From positions 1 through 64,000 of the forward strand of contig ONIQ01000005.1 of assembly GCA_900317925.1 (NCBI GenBank): a stretch of DNA of 64,000 nucleotides. Direction: 5' to 3'. The notes under the pieces were generated by a model. That model made no database searches, was not told where the DNA came from, and saw only the letters and a list, made by a program, of their open reading frames with translations. The position numbers and the translations under genes were made by a program. Shown in pieces: positions 1 through 7,357 of this stretch. Position 1 is the first letter of the stretch. Every line of letters starts with the position of its first letter. The stretch is from an uncultured Bacteroidales bacterium. Lineage in GTDB: Bacteria; Bacteroidota; Bacteroidia; Bacteroidales; UBA932.

Positions 1-327
1 GGGGTCCTTTCCGTCCTCCGCCACGGAATAATAGATTTCTCCCAGGAACGGCATGATCGTACATCCCGCCTCAATGTGGGCCGATGAACCGATGATATCA
101 TCGGCAAAGCCCCTCGGCAGGATATTCCTGAACAGCGATTCATCGCCTTTCTTATCGGCCCGGAACACCCGGTCGGCCGTCGGATGGCACTTGTCAAAAG
201 ACAGCTCATAATCCGCCTGCAGGAATATCAGGGCGAAGGCAAGCAGCGCCGCCACCAGTCCCGTGAAGTTCAGGACCACCGCCACCGGATAGCGGCGGAT
301 CAGGCTCTTTAAGTTTCGTAGTATCAT
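1..327 (-). CDS. ABC exporter permease (MacB/FtsX type), N-terminal part, cut by window edge
   Basis: The first 109 codons are present and the gene runs off the left edge. The ATG at 327 opens a short basic stretch (MILRNLKSLIRR), then a hydrophobic segment at about residues 14-36, then a soluble periplasmic-looking segment containing YELSFDKCHP. Start, membrane anchor and the FDKxxP-like motif are typical of MacB_PCD/FtsX permeases of the Bacteroidota. It starts 7 nt after the stop of the neighbouring permease on the same strand, so it is the third gene of the same exporter operon. Such permeases normally pair with a LolD/MacB-like ATPase, here the gene ending at 2725. The substrate cannot be told. 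Confidence 0.8.
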   Translation of the reverse strand, partial: MILRNLKSLIRRYPVAVVLNFTGLVAALLAFALIFLQADYELSFDKCHPTADRVFRADKKGDESLFRNILPRGFADDIIGSSAHIEAGCTIMPFLGEIYYSVAEDGKDP

Positions 328-334
328 GTTTTCT

Positions 335-2725
335 TTACTCCTTTTTCAACTCTATCGCCGGATTGGTCTTCGCCGCCTTCAGGGTCTGCCAGAGAACGGA
401 TGCCAACGAAAGCAGGACGGTCAGCAGGGCGGCGGCGACGAAGATCCACCAATACCCTGTAATATGCTCGGCATAGTTCTGCAGGAACCGTTCACAAACC
501 AACACTGCAATCGGGATTGCGATCAAGAGCGAGATACCGATCCAAAGCATATAGGTAAATACCCCCCGAATAGTTTCAGTTGAAATGGTCCCTCCGAATA
601 CTTTCCGGATGGCAATACTCTTGGCGTTGGCGCCGGCATAATGGGAGCTCATGGCTACAAGCGCCAGCAAAGAGAGCAGAATCGATATCAGGCAGAATAT
701 CTCGACCAATCGCACATAGCGACGCATATCGTCATGGTCTGCCGCGATCAAATCTTCTATATAATCGTTTCTCGAATACTCCATATCGAAGACATCCGAG
801 AAACCATACTTTTCTTTGCAATACGCCCCGATGGTCTCCCTGAACCACTTCTCAAAAGCCCGGTGGTCGGCGGTCGTCCGAATCAGGAAAGCTCCCGGAT
901 ACTCAGAGGTAGCTCCCACCTCCACGATAGGTACAGCATCCGCATCATGATACCTGTCTGTTCCATTCACCGGTATGGTTCGGAAATCCTGAATGATTCC
1001 TCCGACAATGTTGGGATAAGAATCCGGATAACGCTCATACCCCCAATACAGACTCGCAGGATTGGCATTATCTCGGGTCACACCATATTTGTTCGCTGCC
1101 GAACGAGTGAGAAAAACCGATCCTTTCGTTTGGGCAAAACTTTCTTCCAGGCGGAATCCAAGCATTGAAAAAGCCGTGCTGTCGCACCTGATGGTCTTAA
1201 GCATCCCCTGCGTTCCGGACGTCATATATTGAACATACGTCGGATATCCAGTCGCCCCGCCGATTTCCAGAACGAGCGGACTAGACCGAAGCAAGTCGGC
1301 CAATGCATCCATATCTTTACCCTTCTCGACAAAACCGGGGATGTAGAAGAACAGGTCCTTCTGCAGATCAGCACCCAGATCGGCTTCTTTCAAATAATTC
1401 AACTGCCGCTCGAGTGTGATAGCCATCACAATCAGTACAACAGCCAGTACACTTTGCAGGATGATACAAATCCGGCCGAAGTACATCTTGCGCTTACGGC
1501 GTATCTTGCCCGAAACCACATCCAGAGGCCGGAATGAAGCGCAAGCGGCAGCAGGGATGATACCAGCTAACACTCCGACCAGCAGCACGAGAACCCCGGA
1601 GATCAGCCAGAAGACAACGTTCGGCCGGATTCGAAAAGGCACATTGAGTCCTGTCGGACGGATGCTGTCCAGTCCAGGGGCTATCCACAAAGCCAACAGG
1701 ATGGCAAAAAGATAGCAGACAAAGACAAACACGAGAGACTCACCCAGCACACGTAGGAAAACGTGGCGCTGGTCCTCTCCAACCAAGCGTCGCGTAGCCA
1801 TCTCACGGGCACGGTCGCCGGTGACGGCCATAGACAGATTTACATAACTCAGTATGGCGGAGACAAGCAGAAGTATGACCAGAGCAATCAACACGGACAG
1901 ATACATCCGTTTACCCTGACGAAGGGCGTATTGTGTTTGATCCGACAGGTAAAGATCGTCGTATGCCGTCAGCATCCGGGCGTCTTTTTCATCCCGGTTC
2001 AAGAACCAACCTTGCAGATTCCTGACACGAGCGTTCAATACTGAATCGACCTGAATACCTTCATGAAGACGAGAAAATAAATAGGCGGTAGATCCATGCC
2101 CATTATGCCCTAGATCGGATTCACGGACTTCCGTTGCCCTGGGGCAGAGCTGCGACTGAAGACTCACGGCGAAATCGAAGTCTCCCAGGATGGAATAGGA
2201 AGGATCTTCAATAACGGAGGTAATCCTTGTCAGGACAGGCTGGGAGGTCGGGGTTTCCAGCCAGCCCAGCGCCTCACCGACCGGATCCCGGTCAGGGAAA
2301 AAACGGCGAGCTGCCGAAACTGTAATTGCCACTCCTTCCCCACTTTCAAAAGGTTCACGACTGCCGGACAGCACATGCAACGGAATCATCCCGAACAGGT
2401 TAGGATCCATCATCCCGATTGCGACAAGCCGATTATCTCCGGCAATCTGGGCCATTGCCTGTTCAATAGTAAAAGCGGCTGTTTCCCGGATTTCCGGAAT
2501 GGATGCAAGTTCCTCTTTTACACGATACTCTCCGACAATACTGTGGCCTGCTGCCGGACCGACCAGATACAAATTGTCGTGGTCAGGTACATTGTACACA
2601 ATCCCAAGCTGGTCCCGGATTGATGAGCCAATAATGACAACGAACGCCAGGCTAACAATCAGCCCCACCGCCTCAATAGCGGTGTAGAGCTTGTTACGGG
2701 ATAGGAATTTGAAGTATGATTTCAT
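335..2725 (-). CDS. ABC exporter permease, MacB_PCD plus two FtsX domains
   Basis: A 796-residue inner-membrane protein. A transmembrane helix at about residues 17-34 is followed by a periplasmic core domain. A three-helix FtsX block lies around 280-400, a second periplasmic domain follows, and a final FtsX block covers the last 120 residues. This duplicated layout is usual for FtsX-like permeases in Bacteroidota exporters, which transmit ATP hydrolysis to periplasmic or outer-membrane partners. Its ATG overlaps the TAA of the upstream ATPase gene by one base (TAATG), so translation is probably coupled. No adjacent HlyD-type adaptor or TolC gene is visible; those may lie beyond the left edge. 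Substrate unknown. Confidence 0.88.
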   Translation of the reverse strand: MKSYFKFLSRNKLYTAIEAVGLIVSLAFVVIIGSSIRDQLGIVYNVPDHDNLYLVGPAAGHSIVGEYRVKEELASIPEIRETAAFTIEQAMAQIAGDNRLVAIGMMDPNLFGMIPLHVLSGSREPFESGEGVAITVSAARRFFPDRDPVGEALGWLETPTSQPVLTRITSVIEDPSYSILGDFDFAVSLQSQLCPRATEVRESDLGHNGHGSTAYLFSRLHEGIQVDSVLNARVRNLQGWFLNRDEKDARMLTAYDDLYLSDQTQYALRQGKRMYLSVLIALVILLLVSAILSYVNLSMAVTGDRAREMATRRLVGEDQRHVFLRVLGESLVFVFVCYLFAILLALWIAPGLDSIRPTGLNVPFRIRPNVVFWLISGVLVLLVGVLAGIIPAAACASFRPLDVVSGKIRRKRKMYFGRICIILQSVLAVVLIVMAITLERQLNYLKEADLGADLQKDLFFYIPGFVEKGKDMDALADLLRSSPLVLEIGGATGYPTYVQYMTSGTQGMLKTIRCDSTAFSMLGFRLEESFAQTKGSVFLTRSAANKYGVTRDNANPASLYWGYERYPDSYPNIVGGIIQDFRTIPVNGTDRYHDADAVPIVEVGATSEYPGAFLIRTTADHRAFEKWFRETIGAYCKEKYGFSDVFDMEYSRNDYIEDLIAADHDDMRRYVRLVEIFCLISILLSLLALVAMSSHYAGANAKSIAIRKVFGGTISTETIRGVFTYMLWIGISLLIAIPIAVLVCERFLQNYAEHITGYWWIFVAAALLTVLLSLASVLWQTLKAAKTNPAIELKKE

Positions 2726-3405
2726 TAAAGCTCGTTCTTGACATCACTTACTATCTGACCGTCAAACAGGTCAATTGTCCTCTGGGCCTGTGCCGCATCC
2801 TTCTGGGAGTGGGTCACCATCACGATAGTCGTACCCTCAGCATTCAGTTCCTTCAGGAGATCCATCACTTCCTTGCCATTCTTGGAGTCGAGGTTACCGG
2901 TAGGCTCATCCGCAAGGATCAGCTTCGGACCGGCCACTACGGCACGTGCAATCGCGACGCGCTGCTGCTGACCGCCTGAGAGCTGCTGCGGGAAGTGCTG
3001 GGCGCGGTGGCTGATGGCCATGCGCTTCATGATCTCCGTGACTTTCTGCTTGCGCTCGGCGGCGGAGATATTCAAATAGCGCAGTGGCAGTTCGATGTTC
3101 TCATACACATTGAGTTCATCGATCAGGTTGAAGCTCTGGAACACGAAGCCGATGTTGCCCTTACGGAACTTGGTGCGCTCCTTTTCCTTGAGGCCGCCCA
3201 CCTCGGTGCCGAGGAGTTCATAGGAGCCGCTGGTGGGATTGTCCAGCAGGCCGAGGATGTTCAACAGCGTAGACTTGCCGCAGCCCGAAGGTCCCATGAT
3301 AGCGACGAACTCGCCGTCTTTGATTTCGAAGGAAACGCCATTGAGCGCCGTGGTCTCGATTTCTTCCGTGCGGAAGATCTTGGAAAGATTGGTGACTTGT
3401 ATCAT
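2725..3405 (-). CDS. ABC transporter ATP-binding protein (LolD/MacB family)
   Basis: 226 residues from the ATG at 3405 (MIQVTNLSKIF). Walker A GPSGCGKST, Q-loop region, signature LSGGQQQR, Walker B LILADEPTGNLD and the switch histidine in MVTHS are all intact, so this is an active ATPase. The motif set and size fit the MacB/LolD/FtsE branch that energises FtsX-type permeases. An in-frame TTG or GTG further upstream (to 3447) would add a tail that does not resemble the family, so I prefer 3405. It is the first gene of the exporter operon and has an unusual upstream region with repeated TGTAAA/TTTACA half sites (3509-3558). Confidence 0.92.
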   Translation of the reverse strand: MIQVTNLSKIFRTEEIETTALNGVSFEIKDGEFVAIMGPSGCGKSTLLNILGLLDNPTSGSYELLGTEVGGLKEKERTKFRKGNIGFVFQSFNLIDELNVYENIELPLRYLNISAAERKQKVTEIMKRMAISHRAQHFPQQLSGGQQQRVAIARAVVAGPKLILADEPTGNLDSKNGKEVMDLLKELNAEGTTIVMVTHSQKDAAQAQRTIDLFDGQIVSDVKNEL

Positions 3406-3651
3406 TTTGTTTGAGTTTACACAATTCTCTATTTGACCGACTACCAATCTAATAGTATGCCATACTATTTAACATATTGATATACAACCATATACCGAAC
3501 AGAAATAGGTGTAAAGACTGTAAAGACCTTTACACAAAGTGTAAAGATGGGTTTACACTTTGTGTTTTCCTGATTTAGGGAGAGATGTTTGCCAAATGTT
3601 TGCCAAGTTACAAAAAATACGCTTTCTAGATATCTAGAAAGCGTATTTATG
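3406..3651. promoter_or_regulatory. Regulatory intergenic region with TGTAAA/TTTACA half-site array
   Basis: This lies between the exporter operon and tRNA-Leu. I see half sites at 3509-3515 (GTGTAAA), 3519-3524 (TGTAAA), 3529-3535 (TTTACAC), 3539-3545 (GTGTAAA), 3552-3558 (TTTACAC) and 3416-3422 (TTTACAC). The strongest dyad is a perfect 14-bp inverted repeat, 3532-3545 against 3552-3565, with a 6-nt spacer. It contains TGTAAA-N6-TTTACA. An 11-bp motif, ATGTTTGCCAA, is also repeated head to tail at 3585-3595 and 3596-3606. The array sits 100-160 nt upstream of the ATPase start, where an activator bound far upstream would sit. The regulator is unknown. Confidence 0.6.
3615..3648 (-). terminator. 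Rho-independent terminator of tRNA-Leu
   Basis: A perfect 34-bp palindrome centred on CTAGATATCTAG lies 4 nt beyond the 3' end of tRNA-Leu. Read on the minus strand, the hairpin runs straight into a run of T residues. The stem is long enough to work as a terminator. Confidence 0.85.
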
Positions 3652-3951
3652 TGCCTCGGGCGGGAATCGAACCCGCACGGCCGTTTCGGGCCAAGGGATT
3701 TTCGTACCACTATGGCTTTCGCCACCATTTCTGTTTGTGGTCTGGACTATTCCTTCACCGTGGAGCTAGGCTCTTTAGGTGTGTCGTGTCTAGTCTCTGC
3801 ACCTTCCTCCTTTCGGAGGCTTGGCTCAAGATTGCCATCGGCTTTACCCGTTATGGTTCCCTTGAATTTACGACATTCTACATCTCTCTTTTCAGAGAGT
3901 GCACTCAAATTATGTCTAAGTCCCTCGTGTCTACCATTTCACCACCAAGGC
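3652..3951 (-). tRNA. tRNA-Leu(UAA), interrupted by a group I intron
   Basis: The 5' exon is 3951-3918 (34 nt) and the 3' exon 3702-3652 (51 nt). Joined, they give an 85-nt type II tRNA. The acceptor stem is GCCTTGG paired with CCGAGGC, the discriminator is A and CCA is not encoded. The D-arm contains GGTGGTGAAATGG, and the anticodon loop CTTAAAA reads UAA. There is a long variable arm (GGCC/GGCC stem) and a T-arm with GGTTCGATTCC. The gene is broken between U34 and A35 of the anticodon, exactly where the cyanobacterial and plastid tRNA-Leu(UAA) intron sits. Without the intron the tRNA folds fully, so this looks functional rather than a pseudogene. Confidence 0.92.
3703..3917 (-). ncRNA. Group I self-splicing intron (IC3-like) in tRNA-Leu(UAA)
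   Basis: A 215-nt intron. The exon ends in ACTT and pairs with GAGT a few nucleotides into the intron, giving P1 with the required U-G wobble at the splice site. The last intron base is G (omega G). Core motifs are recognisable: GGCAATCTTGAGCCAAGCC (3836-3818), GGTGCAGAGACTAGAC starting at 3803, and its P7 partner ATAGTCC near 3749. A P9 hairpin ends in GGTGGCGAAAGCCATAG. These match, almost word for word, the motifs I remember from the Anabaena tRNA-Leu intron. No homing endonuclease frame lies inside. The intron is at the short end of the 200-300 nt range of tRNA introns. Confidence 0.9.
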
Positions 3952-4002
3952 CTATGGGGGATTGCGGGTACAAAGATAATGAGTTTTTTTTGAATAGAAA
4001 AC

Positions 4003-5610
4003 CTAGGCCAGCACCTTACCGGCAAGGGCGCCGGTGTGGGTTCCGCCCGACAGGGCCTGAACGCCGTTCACAAAAACGTGCTCGATCCCGGCGGGGAACG
4101 TGTGCGGTTTGGCGTAGGTGGCCAGGTCGGCGATGGTTTCCGGGTTGAAAACCGTAATATCGGCGGCATAGCCCGGCAGGAGCAGCCCGCGGTCTTTCAG
4201 GCCGATACGCGAAGCCGGGAGGGCGGTGCATTTGTAAATGGCGCTGGACAGGTCCATCAGCCCCTTCTCCCGGACAAGTTGGAAGAAACGGGGGAAGGTC
4301 CCATACGACCGCGGATGCGGAAGTTCCTGTCCCAGAACGCCTTCCGGCGAATAGACGCTGCCGTCCGATGCCGGCATGGCCAGGGGATGCCTGTAGATTT
4401 TCAGCAGGTTGTCTTCCTTCATGGCAAAGGTGGCCTGGTTCACCTGCAACTCCTCGGAAATGAGCAGATGGCGGATCATTTCCCACTCGTCCTTGCCCGC
4501 AATCTGGCAGCACTCCGCCAGGTTCTTTCCGGCAAAGACGGCATTCTCTTTTTTGTTGCATCCGGCCACCAGCACCTGCTGCGCCCCGCCGAACCGCTTC
4601 AGGCGGCCATAGGCATATTCCCGGATGCGTTCACAGGCCGCCCGGTCGTTCAGACGCGCGTAAATATCGTCATGGGTCCCGTCCCGCAGTTCGATGGGAA
4701 TGAACGAGGTGAACCCGGTGGCGAACGCGGTGTAAGGATACCGGTCTACCGCGATGTCGATCCCTTCGGCCTTGGCCGCATCGATCTTCTGCAGCATCCG
4801 GTCCAATTTGTCGAAATTGGCCGGATTCTGTGCTTTCAGGTGGGAGATTTCCAGGCGGGCGCCGGAGTGGCGCGCGGCCTCGATGGCCTCGTCCATGGCC
4901 TCCAGCACGTGGTCGTCCTCATTGCGCATGTGGATGGCATAGAGGGCGTTGTGGCGGGCCACCACCTGGTTCAGAGCGATCATTTCCCGCGTGTCGCAAT
5001 AGCAGCCGGGGGCATATTCCAGGCCGTAGGAAAGGCCCACGCAGCCTTGCGACAGCTGCTGGTCCAGCAGGTTGCACATTTGCTCCAGCTGGTCGTCCGA
5101 GGCCATGACATTATACGGGCCCACAATGGCTTCGCGGATGTTTCCGTGTCCCGCCAGCGACGCGTAGTTGATGCCGATGCCCTGCTCGTCCAAAGCCTGG
5201 AAAAAGCTTTCCGCGTCCTTCCAGGGCGCGTCCCCGGTGAAGGGGCAATAGCCACAGTTCCCGCCCACCTCGCTGGTGATGCCCTGGAAAATGCGGCTGT
5301 CGCCCTTGGGCGCATCGAACAGGTTGGTATCGGTATGGGAATGCACGTCGACAAACCCGGGCGATACGGCCAGCCCGTCTGCCTCCAGCACCAGGTCGGC
5401 GCTGCTGCCCAGATCCGTTCCGATGGCGGCGATTTTCCCGTCGCGCAGGGCGATGTCTCCCCGCACCGGCGGTTTTCCGTCTCCGGCATATATCCAGCCG
5501 TGTTTGATGAGGGTGTCGAAGCGACTCCGCACCCGGCAGGAACCCGGTCCCAGCAGCGAGAGCGCCGCGGCTCCCAGGAAGGAGGATTTCAGGAATGATC
5601 GTCGGTCCAT
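4003..5610 (-). CDS. N-acyl-D-amino-acid deacylase-like amidohydrolase, Tat or lipoprotein-like signal
   Basis: 535 residues from the ATG at 5610. The N-terminus MDRRSFLKSSFLG carries a twin-arginine-type motif, a hydrophobic stretch and a Cys (GPGSC), suggesting export and perhaps lipidation. The metal-binding HxH is in DVHSHTDT. The D-aminoacylase signature GGNCGYCPF, the metal His in LEISHLKAQ and the catalytic Asp in ASDGSVYSP are present, followed by the C-terminal beta-sandwich. The family cleaves N-acyl-D-amino acids to carboxylate and D-amino acid, plausibly for scavenging peptidoglycan or peptide fragments; the true substrate is not clear. A TATCTTTG -7 box at 5642-5635 excludes the TTG at 5637 and favours 5610 over the ATG at 5625. 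Confidence 0.85.
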   Translation of the reverse strand: MDRRSFLKSSFLGAAALSLLGPGSCRVRSRFDTLIKHGWIYAGDGKPPVRGDIALRDGKIAAIGTDLGSSADLVLEADGLAVSPGFVDVHSHTDTNLFDAPKGDSRIFQGITSEVGGNCGYCPFTGDAPWKDAESFFQALDEQGIGINYASLAGHGNIREAIVGPYNVMASDDQLEQMCNLLDQQLSQGCVGLSYGLEYAPGCYCDTREMIALNQVVARHNALYAIHMRNEDDHVLEAMDEAIEAARHSGARLEISHLKAQNPANFDKLDRMLQKIDAAKAEGIDIAVDRYPYTAFATGFTSFIPIELRDGTHDDIYARLNDRAACERIREYAYGRLKRFGGAQQVLVAGCNKKENAVFAGKNLAECCQIAGKDEWEMIRHLLISEELQVNQATFAMKEDNLLKIYRHPLAMPASDGSVYSPEGVLGQELPHPRSYGTFPRFFQLVREKGLMDLSSAIYKCTALPASRIGLKDRGLLLPGYAADITVFNPETIADLATYAKPHTFPAGIEHVFVNGVQALSGGTHTGALAGKVLA

Positions 5611-5634
5611 AGGGCGAAAAGGCATTGGTTTCCC

Positions 5635-5642
5635 CAAAGATA
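5635..5642 (-). promoter_or_regulatory. -7 element (TATCTTTG) upstream of the amidohydrolase
   Basis: An exact match to the Bacteroidota -7 consensus TAnnTTTG, read on the minus strand. No TTTG is found at the usual distance upstream. Transcription would begin near 5628, leaving a leader of about 20 nt before the ATG at 5610. Confidence 0.55.
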
Positions 5643-5658
5643 CAAAAAATGGTGGAAT

Positions 5659-6459
5659 TTACCGCACACAGCCCAAAGTAGCGGTGCTGATGCGGACAGT
5701 GGGCGGGAAAATTTCCCGCAGGGCGGCGTGACAGGCGGCCAGGGTGGCGCCTGTGGTGAAAACGTCGTCTATTAACAGGATGTGTCGCAGCCCGGCCAGT
5801 CCGGTGTCCCGGGAGGCTTTCGTGCCGATGCGCCGGCGGAGGGAGAAGGCGCCGAGGACGTTGGCCAGCCGGTGCGAGGCGTCCAGGTGCGTCTGGGTGG
5901 GTGTCCTCCGGCGGCGGACCAGCAGGTCCAGCATCGGAACGCCCAGACAATCAGCCACTTCCTTCCCGATCACGGCCGCCTGGTTGTAGCCGCGCTGCAG
6001 CCGTCGCATCCAATGCAGCGGCACGGGCACCACCGCATCGACCGGCAGGTCCGCGCCACCCATTTTTCCGTACAGGGGCGATGCCGCCAGCCGCTCCCCC
6101 AGCATCCGGGCTGCGTAGCGTCCGGTGGGGAAATCGGCCCGATACTTCAGCCGCCGCGTGAGCTGGGAATAGCCGCTGTCGGCCCGATAATAAAACAGGG
6201 CCGCGGCATAGGCGTAGGGTTCGTGAGCGGTGTTTTCCGGCTGTGCGGAGGTCAAGCGTGCCTGGATGTGCGCGTTCAGCTGGTCGGCCATGGGGTGATG
6301 GGACAGGTCCCAGTTCCAGGTAAGCGGCATCTCCAGGGCACAGGACACGCACATGCAGGTCTCATGAACCCGCAGGGGACGGCCGCAAACCACGCAGGTG
6401 CGCGGCAGCAGCACGTCCCCCAAGGCTCTGATGACAGGCCTGATGGAAATAGAAGGCAC
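5659..6459 (-). CDS. comF: ComF family phosphoribosyltransferase-like protein
   Basis: 266 residues if translation starts at the GTG at 6459, which overlaps the TAG of fabG by one base (TAGTG). The N-terminal zinc-ribbon has CVVC and CVSC pairs at about residues 20-40. The C-terminal half is a PRTase type I fold with the PRPP loop ILLIDDVFTTGAT near residue 225 and the family motif RGYNQA. ComF proteins are linked to DNA uptake (in Bacillus with the ComFA ATPase) or are simply conserved PRTase-like proteins of unknown substrate in Bacteroidota. No ATG exists in the right place: upstream in-frame codons belong to fabG. Coupling to fabG is likely. The function in this organism is inferred from the family. 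Confidence 0.85.
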   Translation of the reverse strand: MPSISIRPVIRALGDVLLPRTCVVCGRPLRVHETCMCVSCALEMPLTWNWDLSHHPMADQLNAHIQARLTSAQPENTAHEPYAYAAALFYYRADSGYSQLTRRLKYRADFPTGRYAARMLGERLAASPLYGKMGGADLPVDAVVPVPLHWMRRLQRGYNQAAVIGKEVADCLGVPMLDLLVRRRRTPTQTHLDASHRLANVLGAFSLRRRIGTKASRDTGLAGLRHILLIDDVFTTGATLAACHAALREIFPPTVRISTATLGCVR

Positions 6460-7205
6460 TAGCAGTAGAGGGCGCCGTTCACGGCGATGACCTGACCGCT
6501 GATGTAGGAAGACAGTTCGCTGCCCAGGAAGAGGGCGGCGTTGGCGATGTCTTCGGGCGTACCACCGCGGTGCAGCGGAATCTGCTTCAGGTACTCCTCT
6601 TTCACGGCCTCCGGAAGGGCGTTGGTCATGTCGGATACGATGAAGCCCGGGGCGATGGCGTTGGCTCTGATGCCGCGGGCGCCCATCTCCTTGGCCACGG
6701 ATTTGGCCATGGCAATGAGTCCGGCCTTGGAAGAAGCGTAGTTCACCTGGCCGGGATTGCCCATCTGGCCGGCGATGGAGGCCATGTTGATGATGCTGCC
6801 GCTGCGCTGACGAGCCATGATCGGCACAATGGCGTGAATGAAGTTGAAGGCCGATTTCAGGTTCACGGCAATGACCGCATCCCACTGCTGCTCGCTCATG
6901 CGCATCACCAGGCCGTCTTTCGTGATACCAGCGTTGTTCACCAGGATGTCGATATGGCCGAATTCCGCGGCAACCTCGGCAACTACCTGCTGCGTCTGCT
7001 CAAAGTCGGCCGCATTGGAGGCATAGGCTTTGACCTTGTGGCCAAAAGCCTCGATTTCGGCTACCGTCTGCTGGGCGGCTTCATTGATAACCAGGTCGGT
7101 GAAGGCGACGTCTGCGCCTTCGGCTGCATACTTGAGGGCAATCGCTTTTCCGATGCCACGGGCCGCTCCGGTAATGAGGGCGACCTTTCCGTCTAAAAGT
7201 CCCAT
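6459..7205 (-). CDS. fabG: 3-oxoacyl-[acyl-carrier-protein] reductase
   Basis: 248 residues, the usual FabG length. The NADP(H) loop TGAARGIGKAIA is at the N-terminus, NNAGIT near residue 88, and the catalytic Ser-Tyr-Lys set is seen in NMASIAGQMGNPGQVNYASSKAG (Y and K of YxxxK). The C-terminal EDIANAALFLGSELSSYISGQV region fits. It reduces beta-ketoacyl-ACP to beta-hydroxyacyl-ACP in fatty-acid elongation in the cytoplasm. It is the first gene of a fabG-comF pair and stands apart from other fab genes here. A paralogous short-chain dehydrogenase is possible, but every family signature supports FabG. Confidence 0.93.
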   Translation of the reverse strand: MGLLDGKVALITGAARGIGKAIALKYAAEGADVAFTDLVINEAAQQTVAEIEAFGHKVKAYASNAADFEQTQQVVAEVAAEFGHIDILVNNAGITKDGLVMRMSEQQWDAVIAVNLKSAFNFIHAIVPIMARQRSGSIINMASIAGQMGNPGQVNYASSKAGLIAMAKSVAKEMGARGIRANAIAPGFIVSDMTNALPEAVKEEYLKQIPLHRGGTPEDIANAALFLGSELSSYISGQVIAVNGALYC

Positions 7206-7310
7206 ATGTCAAAAAATTTTATCATTCAATTTTGCCAATCGGCAGGATCGGTACCGCAAAAATAACCTGATTCTGTGAACAGGCCAAATTTTATTGGCGA
7301 AATCTTCCCC

Positions 7311-7337
7311 TTTGTGGCGAAATAATGGTTATCTTTG
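7311..7337 (+). promoter_or_regulatory. Promoter of the ahcY-nhaA-pepP operon
   Basis: The -7 element TATCTTTG lies at 7330-7337. A TTTG at 7311-7314 is present, but the 15-nt spacing is shorter than the usual 19-21. Initiation near 7344 excludes the in-frame ATG at 7325 and supports the start at 7358. Confidence 0.55.
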
Positions 7338-7357
7338 CAGTCTTAAATTGCAAAGGG

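Noticed and set aside
3452..3467. Possible sigma-54 promoter (TGGCAT...TAGA) upstream of the ABC ATPase gene
   Set aside because: The -24 GG is present, but the invariant GC at -12 reads GA, so the match is too weak to report as a promoter.
3540..3557. Identification of the TGTAAA-N6-TTTACA site as a true TyrR box
   Set aside because: TyrR is a proteobacterial regulator; identity of the motif alone does not show a TyrR orthologue in this organism.
3465..4148. Short open frames across the tRNA-Leu region (both strands)
   Set aside because: They lie over the tRNA exons, the intron and the terminator. The RNA structure explains the sequence, and no protein similarity is apparent.
5659..6885. 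A 408-codon frame fusing a fabG-overlapping segment to ComF
   Set aside because: The first 140 codons are an alternative frame of fabG with no domain of their own. The ComF part starts at the fabG stop.
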